Below, in pieces: positions 1-8,817 of a DNA stretch of 24,917 nucleotides. Both the position numbers and the translations under genes were made by a program. The notes beneath the pieces were generated by a model that worked only from the letters and a program-made list of their open reading frames with translations, had not been told where the DNA came from and did no database searches. The stretch is from NCBI GenBank assembly GCA_049999805.1, contig JBNGIO010006285.1, positions 312,248-337,164 of the forward strand, read 5' to 3'. Numbering within the stretch: position 1 is the first letter of the stretch; each line of letters begins with the position of its first letter. The DNA comes from Folioceros fuciformis. Taxonomy: Eukaryota; Anthocerotophyta; Anthocerotopsida; Anthocerotales.

Positions 1-3000
1 TTTCTGGACAATGCGGGGATCAAGTTGCGGTGGAGGGGGAGGGCAAGGGCTGTTGGAGGTGAGGAGGGAGTGGGCAGTGCCGAGCAGGCCTTCTTTCCGC
101 ATGTGGGTACCCAACAGGAGCAAGAGCAGGAGCAGGAGCCGGAGCCGGAGCCGGAGCCGGATTCAGCTGCACCTCTAGCCCGTTACCAGAATGGCACGGT
201 CGAGCAACTGGGACTCGTGCAAGGTAAACATGTTGTGGCCAATGGGGCACTTCAGGCTGCCCCGACCCAGCCAAGGAAGTGGAGATTTGGAGCAGGCATA
301 TGGAGAGACATTATGCGGCGGTTGCCCAGCTATGCCAGTGATTTCATTGATGGCTTCCACCCCAAAGCCGCGGCTTCTGTCTTCTTTCTTTACTTTGCTT
401 GTCTGGCTCCCTGCATTGCCTTCGGCGGGTTTGTACCCCTCTGTAGCCCACTGCCATTTCGTCCTTCACAATGGGCTAGATTTGAGAGATGGTAGCATCA
501 CTAGCAGTAGCAGCAGAGGGACTGTCTCCCTTCGTATGCACCGCATGTAAACCTTGGCCGCCCTGCAAATATCAGGTTGATTTCTCATGTGACTGGAGGG
601 TCTATCGGAGTCGTGGAGACTCTTGTTGGGACGGCAGGTACCATACCTACTCTTCTCGTATTCTGCTTTCCCTATTCCTTGTCCAAGAAGACGCCTCATC
701 AAAGTCGGTAACTCACGCTGCAGATGCACGCACTTGCTTGTGTCAGGTTCAGGTATCCTGTATGCACTCACTGCAGGACAGCCCTTGACCCTTTTGGGTC
801 CCACAGGCTTGATGGTGGTCTTTTCGGGTCTGCTGTACAAGGTGCTGTTCCTTCGTTTTGCCAAGATGCTGTGCGTGTATGCTTCAACCAGGGCAAGAGG
901 CTGATGCCCACGAATGTGTTCTCATTTGCAGGCTTCGCTTCAAATGGGTCTTCCCTTTTTGCCCATTTATGGCTGGGTCGGAATATGGTCCTGCCTCTAC
1001 CTTCTTCTGCTGGCTGCCATCGAAGCGAGTGATTTGGTAAGCTACGTTGAAAGCCACAACACACTCTCCCAGCATGTTGTTTTCCATCTACTCCTCACCT
1101 TCCTGTCAACTGCAGATCCGTCATTTCACTCGTTTCACAGACGAGACTTTTTCCGCCCTCATCTCCCTTGGCTACATATCCGAGGCTTGGAAGGTTTGTC
1201 ATCCCTCCCCTTGTGCCTACTTTTACAGTATGATCCGTTTGAGCGTTGAAACCCCCAGGATATGATGGCTGGTCGCTTCTGGCAGAGTATCTGCAACATG
1301 TTTGGACCAGCAAGTCCCTTCCCGACAGAATCAGCCTTCTTGTCATTAGTTTTGGCTGCTGGCACCTGGAGAATGGCGACTTTTCTTACTCAGGTTAGCA
1401 CCACTCTTTGCCCACCTGCATGCTTTATAGTTTTGGGCATGATGGGCAAGGAAGCCAACGTAATTTCTTGTCGTTTGCTTCTTCACCTGAGTGCATATGA
1501 TGTTGGCAGCTCAGAACCTCTCGGCTCTTGACAAGGCCCTTGAGATACATGCTTGCTGACTTTGGACCACCGTTGTCGATTCTCACCATGGCGGCTGCTG
1601 CTCATATCCTCTTCCCGGCAATCCGTCTACCGGAACTGGCTATTCCAGCACAATTCTCAACGACATCTGGGCGGCCATGGCTAGTCCCTCTTTTCTCCAT
1701 TCCACCATGGGCGATTGTTGGAGCAGCTGTTCCGGCTGCCCTCTTGACTCTTTTGGTCTTCCTAGATCAGGTTCATAATCCAACTTGCCAGGTTTCTCTG
1801 TTGACAACGGTGAAAGGATTACTGAGGTGCTACTGTATGACATATTATCTGATGGGGGTGCACCAATTTGCCAGAATATCACCACAAGACTCATAAACAG
1901 TCCGGAGAACCACTTGACGAAGGGGGAAGGTTATCACCTAGATTTGGCTGTCCTTGGATGTAAGTAAGTTGAACGGTTCATGTTCTTCGTTCTGTTGTGC
2001 TGTCTTGGATCAAAGCGTGGACCGCTGAAGGTTGGAGTCTCTGTCCTGACTGTGTTGCGCAGTGCTAATGGGTGCCGGCTCTGTATTCGGGCTGCCTTGG
2101 ATGTTTGCATCAACTGTCCCATCTCTCAGCCATGTGCGCAGTCTAGCAACTACCTCCAACTCAATTCACCTCAGGCAAGACTAGAGCATCCTTTCAATCT
2201 TCTCCAAGTCTTTCTGCGCACAGTATCCATGATAACCCTGCTTCTGAACCCTGCCGAACAGTGGGGACAATGCCGAGTCTCCTGAAGAGGGAACTGTCTG
2301 TGTGCAAGAAAATCGCCTCACAGGCATACTTATACATGTAAGGCTGGGCTGCATTGGCCACTAGTTGCAGCTTTACTTGCATCCTCCCAAGCTAACATCT
2401 TCTCTTCGACTACGCAGGTCTGTGTTGGAGCATCCTTGTTACTGCTATCCCTGCTCCGGTTGGTGCCAACTCCGGTGAGCCAGACGGACGCTACGCTCGG
2501 TATCATTCAACACTGCTGTTAGTTCTTCACCTATCAACAGAAATGACTTGTCTGGTATGTAGGTCACGGATGGCATATTCCTTTATATGGGCATCACGAG
2601 TCTCGCTGGCAACCAGTTCGTAGAGAGGTGAACACGCGAGTTACCAGAGCAGCAGCCCATGCCTTTCGACCAAAAGTGTGCTTGAGCCGCTCTAATGCGC
2701 TGGCCTCTGTGCAGATTGAAGCTTTGGTTCTTCGATCCAGAACTATATCCTCGGCACGACTTCATCGAATCGGTTCCCAGAAGGACTCTACACTGTTTCA
2801 CTGCTCTGCAGCTAGCGTGCGTGGCGGCGCTGTGGATTCTGAAGCACAGTCCTTGGGGTGCGTCTCACACAACATGTTTCACGCTCAATTGTTGTGACAT
2901 GCTGCTCTGCTTGCTTTCTCATGTATCCACCTGTGTGCAGGCATCACTTTTCCCCTTCTCATACTGGCTCTGTTGCCTATTCGCAACTACGTCGCTGGGT

Positions 3001-3044
3001 CATTCGTGGCACCTCAACATCTTGCTGTCGTGGACGCTCACTGA
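1..3044 (+). CDS. SLC4-family (HCO3- transporter) membrane protein, 3' 14 exons, 5' partial
   Basis: Predicted multi-pass anion exchanger or bicarbonate cotransporter (Pfam HCO3_cotransp family). Exons read from splice sites and phase: 1-428, 576-637, 747-874, 932-1036, 1116-1193, 1259-1393, 1510-1770, 1875-1959, 2063-2174, 2262-2337, 2418-2474, 2563-2627, 2715-2857, 2941-3044 (TGA 3042-3044). They join to 612 codons without a stop. Family landmarks in order: SDFIDGF and YFACLAPCIAFGG (exon 1), TAGQPLTLLGPTG (exon 3), HFTRFTDETFSALIS (exon 5), RYMLADFG (exon 7), KGEGYHLDLAVLG (exon 8), GLPWMFAST (exon 9), QENRLTG (exon 10), GIFLYMGITSLAGNQFVER (exon 12), VPRRTLHCFTALQL (exon 13). These fit Na+-coupled bicarbonate members better than plant BOR borate exporters; the substrate is inferred. 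The N-terminal part (residues 1-100 here) holds an EQ/EP dipeptide run and is not conserved. The exact ends of exon 3 are the least certain. The start codon lies upstream of the window. Confidence 0.9.
113..161 (+). repeat. Hexanucleotide-like GAGCAG/GAGCCG run encoding an EQ/EP repeat
   Basis: A short tandem run of gagcag then gagccg units inside exon 1 of the transporter gene. In frame it encodes alternating Glu-Gln and then Glu-Pro dipeptides. It sits in the variable cytosolic N-terminal region before the first membrane segment, so length variation would probably be tolerated. Confidence 0.8.
2175..2261 (+). other. Probable GC-AG intron in the SLC4 gene
   Basis: The 87-bp gap between exons 9 and 10 of the transporter gene starts with gcaaga after cag and ends with gaacag. 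No GT donor lies between the end of conserved coding and the in-frame TAG that would follow read-through. Using GC as donor leaves phase 2 (AG), and exon 10 supplies the T, giving Ser and an unbroken frame into the QENRLTG motif. GC-AG introns are a known minority class in plants. Confidence 0.7.
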
Positions 3045-3456
3045 TTAATGAACTTGTACTTAGTTTCCAGCACAATTTAGATTCACCATGGGCATCTCCA
3101 TGACAAATAATCTTCAAAGTGATGAACATCTCAGCGAACGGGAAACTAAAAGCCATGACCTGATGGCTCAGGCTGCTTCAGCAGAGGACAGACGAACAGG
3201 GCCCAGGTTGTAGATCTCAGAGAAAGGGAAACGAAAAGGCGCGAGCTGCTGGGCCGAGTTTCCACCTTCACCCAAGTCCTTCGACAAAAGGCACAACGAG
3301 TTAGACGACAGAGCCCTCACCAAAATAAGACGCCTACACCCGTTCCACTACTCCACTACAGCGTTATGCTGAATGTGAAGTGTACCATTCCAATAATATG
3401 CTGAGGACAAAATTACCACGGCCATGAAGCAACGGCCAGTGGGCACCAGGTAGAGG
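3045..3456. other. Convergent intergenic region (3' ends of SLC4 and eL22 genes)
   Basis: About 410 bp lie between the transporter stop codon and the eL22 stop codon, which face each other. The stretch presumably holds both 3' UTRs. I see no further coding sequence, RNA gene or repeat in it. Confidence 0.6.
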
Positions 3457-4032
3457 CTAATCCTCGTCCTCGGCCTCGTTATCGGCGATATTGAAGTATC
3501 GCAGTTCATACATGTTCCGGTCTTTGTTGGAGGCAATGACTCGCAACCAATCCCTTACGTTGTGCTTCTTCAAGTACTTCTTCGTCAGGTACTTCAGATA
3601 CCTGCACACGGCAAACCAGGAGCCCATGAGAACATACAACAACTAGCTAAAATTCACAGCCGAACAGCAAAGGAAACCCTGCCCAAAAAAATAGCACAAC
3701 AGGACATCCAGCAGGAAGCTCAGTCGCAGAGGAGGTGCTACCAAGAACTCTCGGAATCGCCAACAGCTAAGCATATCAACTGACCTCTTCGAGAACGCAG
3801 ATTCGGAGGTGACACTAATTTTGTTGTTGTGACGCGCGATCGTGACGATGTCGCCAAGGACGCCCGCCTTGCCTCCAACCTTGATCCGCTCTTGCAAAAA
3901 CTTCTCGAAGGACGCGATGTCCATGATCTTGTCCTCCACTGGCTTGCCGCAGTCAATGGTGAAGGTGGAGGCCCTCTTCTTGCTCTTAGGGCCCTGGGCC
4001 TTCTTGGCAGCAGGAGTCGAGGGAGGCGCCAT
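3457..4032 (-). CDS. RPL22: 60S ribosomal protein eL22, two exons
   Basis: Cytosolic large-subunit protein eL22, which binds rRNA near the peptide exit side of the 60S subunit. Exon 1 runs 4032 down to 3785 and exon 2 runs 3601 down to 3457. The 183-bp intron has donor gtcagt and acceptor gtgtgcag, in phase 2. The spliced protein is 130 residues, normal for plant eL22. Recognisable blocks are [22 protein letters not shown], and across and after the junction [13 protein letters not shown] and [14 protein letters not shown]. It ends in the usual acidic tail (NEAEDED). The start ATG at 4032 is followed by a lysine-rich N-terminus, as in orthologues. The gene converges with the SLC4 gene and diverges from the SUMO protease gene 408 bp away. 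No damage is visible; this is probably an active copy. Confidence 0.97.
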
Positions 4033-4440
4033 AGCTACGCAACGACTGTAAAAGAACCGTAATGAGCCCTTCGTTTCAACTATCTAAGCGTTAGGGTTTA
4101 GGGCTACGGGGTTGGGCATATGAGCGCAGCCATACATACTTATCATGTACATAAAGTACATATTTGTTGCGTTAGAGACCCGCGAACAGTCACAGCCGAC
4201 GGGGAACGTGCTGGTGGAAAGCGGCTATTGGCAGGTTGAGAGAATGCGTCTCAGGAAGCGAGACGTGCGGCCGAGGCGACAGCCTACATGGGCTTTCTTT
4301 TTGCTGCGCGGGAAAACGAAGACTCTGTGGTGGAAGGCGTAGCAGAAGCATGGAGTTTCTTTGAATGTTGGCGAAGTCGGAAATGATGTCGTGAAGGAGA
4401 TTGTGGAGTGCATTGTTTTGCTCCTCCACCTAGAACGAGG
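4033..4440. promoter_or_regulatory. Bidirectional promoter region between eL22 and the SUMO protease gene
   Basis: The two genes are head-to-head, and only 408 bp separate their ATG codons, so this stretch must carry both 5' UTRs and both promoters unless one promoter lies inside the neighbouring gene. It contains a telo-box (separate entry). No clear TATA box was placed for either direction. A 79-codon reading frame on the minus strand (4190-4429) was not accepted as a gene. Confidence 0.65.
4091..4103 (-). promoter_or_regulatory. Telo-box (AAACCCTAA type) upstream of eL22
   Basis: The minus strand reads CCCTAAACCCTAA 59-71 bp upstream of the eL22 ATG. Telo-boxes are established elements of plant ribosomal-protein and other translation-related promoters, where they act with other motifs in dividing cells. 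The position near the 5' end fits that role; function here is inferred. Confidence 0.7.
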
Positions 4441-5805
4441 ATGGTGACGCAGGCTGGAGAGCCAAGCCAGGAACGGTTGCTAGGTAGCGCTTATTCACAG
4501 TACTATTCCAAGTTCCAGGGTATCCACGACCCGGAAGCGCACCTTAGGCTGGAGGCTTTTGCAGAATTATCCCGGTACAGAGACATGGTTGAAAGAGCTA
4601 CGAGCAGGCCATTGCAGTCTGGTGCCAGCGTCTCTGGGCCAAGTGAGTTTCAGAGCTTGGGAAGTAGGAATCTTCGGTATTCGGACTGGTGCAAGCCCGT
4701 TGCTGTCAGCAAGTTCCTCCTTCCGTGGGAATCTGTTCAACGTGCTATAAACTACCTGCCACCCGCTGACTCCAGGTCTGTCGTTATGACTCTCGGTGAC
4801 CATGCCAATGACTCTTCTTACATGCAGTTCAAGGAGCGAGAGAAGCAGAGGTTGGGGATGGTAGATGAGGATGGAACAAACGTGTTGAAGAAGGAGTGTG
4901 AGCCGGCAGGAAGAGCACAGCCTATGTGGCAGTCGCTTCTGGCACAGATCAAGAATCCTCAGAGAGAGGCTGAGGAGAAGCGGTTGGCTTCAGAGATTGA
5001 GTATACGCAACGCAAATTTGATGCCCTTCAACTGACAAGGAAAAACAGTCGGGTTTGGTCGACCGAAGTTAAGCTTGATAAGGCGGTGGAGGGTGCATTT
5101 GATGCCCTATCAAGCGAGGCTGAGATGAGGGTGGACTATGCACTGAACTCGTCTTCTAGACAGACGATATTGGTATTTCATGAGAACTCAAACATAGAGA
5201 TTACCGGCGCAGTCATACGTTGCCTGTTACCTGGTGCTTGGTTGAATGACGAGGTGATTAACCTGTACATGGAATTGCTGAAGGAACGGGAGTTGAGGGA
5301 ACCGAAGAGGTTCCTCGCTTGCCATTTTTTCAACACCTTCTTCTACAACAAACTGTTCAAGGATAAGCAACGTTATGACTACAAGGCAGTTCGGAGATGG
5401 ACTTCTCAAAAGAAAATTGGTTACTTGTTATCGGAGTGTGATAAGATCCTTGTCCCTGTCCATCAAGACATCCATTGGTGCCTTGCTGTCATCAATGTGA
5501 AGGAGAAGATGGTGGAGTACTTCGATTCTCTCAAAGGGGGTGACCCAAATGTATTGGAAGTTCTTTCACAGTACTTTGTGGATGAGGTAAAGGACAAGTC
5601 TGGTCAACATGTAGATGTGAGTGACTGGAAGTTCTCGTCTCCTCATGACATTCCTGAGCAGCTGAATGGATGTGACTGCGGCATGTTCATGTTGAAGTAC
5701 GCAGATTTCCACAGCCGAGGGGCGAGTCTATGCTTCTCGCAGAAGGACATGGATTTTTTCCGGAGGAAAACAGCATGGGAGATACTCCAGTTAGCGGCAA
5801 ACTGA
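4441..5805 (+). CDS. ULP1/ESD4-type SUMO-specific cysteine protease (C48 family), intronless
   Basis: Predicted nuclear peptidase that matures SUMO precursors and removes SUMO from conjugates. The first in-frame ATG is 4441, giving 454 residues; the frame is open a little further upstream but without ATG. The C-terminal half is a C48 domain. ENSNIEITGAVIRCLLPGAW leads into LNDEVINLYMELLKERE, then CHFFNTFFYNKL, with catalytic His345 (in DIHWCLAV), Asp362 (in YFDSL), oxyanion Gln407 and nucleophile Cys413 (in NGCDCGMF). All are intact, and the end (KYADFHSRG... AWEILQLAAN) matches ESD4-like plant enzymes. The N-terminal half (residues 1-220) is unconserved and charged, as usual for the family. 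No intron interrupts it, although the neighbouring genes have them. That could reflect a retrocopy or lineage-specific intron loss. Confidence 0.95.
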   Translation: MVTQAGEPSQERLLGSAYSQYYSKFQGIHDPEAHLRLEAFAELSRYRDMVERATSRPLQSGASVSGPSEFQSLGSRNLRYSDWCKPVAVSKFLLPWESVQRAINYLPPADSRSVVMTLGDHANDSSYMQFKEREKQRLGMVDEDGTNVLKKECEPAGRAQPMWQSLLAQIKNPQREAEEKRLASEIEYTQRKFDALQLTRKNSRVWSTEVKLDKAVEGAFDALSSEAEMRVDYALNSSSRQTILVFHENSNIEITGAVIRCLLPGAWLNDEVINLYMELLKERELREPKRFLACHFFNTFFYNKLFKDKQRYDYKAVRRWTSQKKIGYLLSECDKILVPVHQDIHWCLAVINVKEKMVEYFDSLKGGDPNVLEVLSQYFVDEVKDKSGQHVDVSDWKFSSPHDIPEQLNGCDCGMFMLKYADFHSRGASLCFSQKDMDFFRRKTAWEILQLAAN

Positions 5806-7084
5806 GTAGCAGATTCGGAGGCATGTATTTTTGAGCTGTTCCGCTATTGAGAAGTCCGAAACCTAACACAGGGTATCGTCATTCGTGGACTTCTGGGGCC
5901 TTGTATGTTTCAGCCAGTTACAGATGGATGCGATGCAAGTCCCACCCGATAACCTGATATGGTGTTGAATACTTTTTCTGGCCCTGGAATGTATCCGGGC
6001 ACTGAATCTGAGTCAAGATCAACAGATATGAGGCTTTAGTACTGTAGACTTGCACTTGGAACGTTGCATTCTCGGATGCTCTGTAAGGGAGAGAGACAGC
6101 AAGGTGAAGGCAAGACAGTCCATGGTGACTCACCATCGTGTGAAGAATATCTTTAGTCTTCCCTCGTCCCTTGCCCACAGATGTGATCCTTCCCTGTTTA
6201 ACATTTCATTGCAAGCTGTGGAGAGTAGAATGCTTTAGGGTAACTAACAGCAGAAGGCGTGATTGGAGCTACCATACAATGTGAACATACTATGTGGAAC
6301 ATGCCTCAGATATGTCGAATGGGGGTGGTTCGCGACATTACCGATTGATTTGGACTGGCAGGATCATGTGTGCCTTTGTTTGTGTACGCGTGAGAGGAGT
6401 ACTACTGCCAAGGTCCCCGCCCCCCTGCTTATCCCGGGATGTGCCCTGATGTGTAATACGTAATACAGAAGCTCCTTAGGCCTGTGATCTGGCGATTTTG
6501 CTTCTGCCTGATGCGCGCTTACCCGGCGCAGACTTTGAGTTCATCGTCTGTGCTGTATGAATTTGTGATAAAAGAAACAGTGTCATCTGTGCCCTTTCAC
6601 TTATGTAGGGCTTCGTGCCTCTGGTCATGCGGATGTTGGACTCCAGCTGCACCTATCAACCGTGCATGGAATCCATGTAGGGTGAGTGACAGCTTTGTTC
6701 CTCATCAGGACAGAGCAGACTGACTGTCCTCGTACGGCCAGGTCCGCACTCACTCCTGGTGTCCTAGCCCTCGCCACACTCCAGGGTCTTCTAGTCCAAG
6801 CACCTTCTCTTGAAGACTAATCAGGATTTGTTCAGTTTCGAGGCATAGGGCAAGAGCTGTTAGGAGTGCAGTTGGATTGATGCCATCCAAACAGCAAGGA
6901 CGCCACTTGGAGAGGAGAGCACAGCTGCCAAGGGCCCTCAGGGACCGAGCCAGTCCGAGCCCGAGGACTGAGCAGGTGAAAACCAATTTCTTATCACGCC
7001 TGTCCCCAGTCTTTAAAGTTTTCGAACCTCATTTTGTTAAGGCCCCTGGTGTGAACCACATGCAGTATGTAGTTAGTGCTGGTT
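5806..7084. other. Gene-free region downstream of the SUMO protease gene
   Basis: About 1.3 kb of mixed composition. The first few hundred bases are probably the 3' UTR of the protease gene. Short reading frames on both strands show no recognisable motif and no consistent splice pattern. I see nothing else that I can support here. Confidence 0.5.
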
Positions 7085-7360
7085 ACATAGTAGGGGGGTT
7101 TTTTTATCAATTAAATTACATTTTTATGCATTACTGTTGATAATATGTAAAATATAACATAATAATTTATATCAAATACTACACTGTACTATGAGGGGTG
7201 ATTTAATAGTGCAATGCAAGATTAAAATACTTTTACTATTTATATTTATTTTCAACTAATAAATGTATTAAATTTTAACACTTATGAGAATAGGTACTTA
7301 AGTGCAACCAAGTACACTTAACCCTAAACCCCCAAGTTAGACTTAGAGTTGCACACAAGC

Positions 7361-7575
7361 CCTAGTTTGCTAAATCACTTCTGGTTTCTCAAACTAATTC
7401 TATTTTTACTTAATAAAATCCTAGTTTGCTATATCACTTTTAGTTTCTCAAACTAATCCTACTTTTACTCAACAAAATCCTAGTTTGCTAAATCAGTTCT
7501 AGTTTCTCAAACCAATCCTATTTTCACCTAACAAAACCTTTGTTTCCTAACAAAGCTCTAGTTTCTTTCATAAGT
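7361..7575. repeat. 59-bp tandem repeat, about 3 to 4 copies
   Basis: Copies start with cctagtttgct at 7361, 7420 and 7479, exactly 59 bp apart. Each carries a tagtttctcaaac-like core and a ttttact-like segment. A fourth, diverged copy starts near 7537. Copies differ at a few bases each, so the array is not very recent. Confidence 0.85.
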
Positions 7576-7925
7576 ACTTACCCAATAAAATCATCTTTCT
7601 TGTTTGGGAAAGTTGGGGTTTTCTTCCAACCAAGGCTAGCACCAAGGATGGCAACACACAAGCAATATTTGCTTACATCTACGTTACGTTTCAAAAAATG
7701 GAAAGAGAGGACAAAGATGCTAAAGCTACAAAAGATGTTGACTTGTTTGCTTCAAGAGTAGAAGCTGTCTTACACAAGGGGATACTAGAGATAGCATTTG
7801 TGTAGTGACCATTCACAAAACAACTACTTGTGAGTTGAATTTTCCACTTGCAAAGAGAATGAATCAAGAACATGGAAGTGCCAAGGCAGATGCACTTGAG
7901 AAACTTTGTGGTCCTTCGACTAATA

Positions 7926-8105
7926 GGGTTTAAGACCATTGATAACCTTGTGTGAAACTATTAGAAAGCACATAACTAACACATGAGTCCCACACACTTA
8001 CTTCTGATTCTAATTAGTTTTAAGACCATTTATGGCCTCTAATGAAACTGAGTTAGAAAGCACACAAGATAGCACAACTAGCACATGGGTCATGCACACC
8101 TAGTT
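7926..8105. repeat. Diverged direct repeat of about 80-90 bp, two copies
   Basis: Copy 1 (about 7926-8002) and copy 2 (about 8017-8105) share gtttaagaccatt, then gaaact, ttagaaagcaca, a ctaacacatg/ctagcacatg segment and a cacacactta/cacacctag end, in the same order with small indels. No function is visible. Confidence 0.7.
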
Positions 8106-8163
8106 CAACTCGAAGACATGAGAATTGAAGTCTGCATAAAAGCTTGTAGTGAGTGAAAAATAT

Positions 8164-8210
8164 GCAATGTCATGACCCATGTCATGTCATGACATGGGTC
8201 ATGACATTGC
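8164..8210. repeat. Perfect 47-bp palindrome (23-bp arms, 1-nt centre)
   Basis: The left arm 8164-8186 and right arm 8188-8210 are exact reverse complements around a single T at 8187; pairing stops at the next base on each side. Each arm contains gtcatgaccca/tgggtcatgac, so the structure is also internally repetitive (gtcatg units). It can form a cruciform or RNA hairpin with essentially no loop. Confidence 0.9.
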
Positions 8211-8817
8211 TTATTACCACCCATGTTATCAACATGATTTCTTTGGGAATTGAGTTGTTGGATTGCAATGAAGAAATGTTGAACATCAACAGGAGCTTCA
8301 ATAAGTAGAAGTAGGCTTGCACCAACTTTTAAACCAAACAAAAAAAGTTTCAATCAAAGAGTTAGCTAGGAAGAAATGAGATAGGGGCCCATTAGCACAG
8401 CAAGCTAGAAAGTGATTGTTTTGGAATCAACGTTTCCTCTCTCTCTACTATGAACTGGAAGTAATTATACAGATTTTACTTATAAATATAAACAAAAGGA
8501 AAGAAAAGAAAGCGAGTAGCCTCCACGTGGAGCGACGTGAGGTCAGGGAGCCGGGGGTCAAAGGACAATCCGTGTCTGCGAGCTCGAATTCCTGCGCCGC
8601 CTTCGGGCCAGCAGCGGTCTATGACTCCGGGCGTGACGACACCGGAGTTGCGAAAAGTGGGCCCGAGGATGAGGCTGTGCGTGTGGTGGGGACCTTCTTA
8701 GCGCGTCCCTTGCTTGGACGATCAGGAGGTGGAAGGAATGTAGCACAAGAGCGGAGCAGCAGCAGTCCTCGACAGGAATTTGATCGCCATGCTGTAGCCC
8801 GAATGTGAGAGCAGACG

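Larger units (their letters stand above)
7085..8500. other. AT-rich gene-free block with several repeats
   Basis: Composition shifts abruptly to AT-rich near 7085 and returns to GC-richer sequence near 8510, just before the receptor gene. Within it are a 59-bp tandem array, a diverged direct repeat and a perfect palindrome, listed separately. No protein-coding exon is recognisable and no terminal inverted repeats were found at the edges, so a single transposon insertion is possible but not shown. Confidence 0.55.

Noticed and set aside
25-495. Continuous frame 1-495 as a single exon of the transporter gene
   Set aside because: Conservation ends at AFGG (428) and resumes at LISHVTGG after a gt...ag intron; the sequence after 428 is unlike the family.
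4190-4429. 79-codon minus-strand frame opening with a plausible-looking N-terminus (MEEQNNALHNLL)
   Set aside because: It lies in the short divergent promoter between two firm genes, matches no family I know, and would need a promoter inside the protease gene.
7322-7331. Telomere-like ccctaaaccc as a possible interstitial telomere repeat
   Set aside because: Only one and a half units, no array, and not near a gene start.
8416-8808. 130-codon frame upstream of the receptor gene
   Set aside because: No motif; it spans an AT-rich to GC-rich boundary and likely covers the receptor gene 5' flank and UTR.
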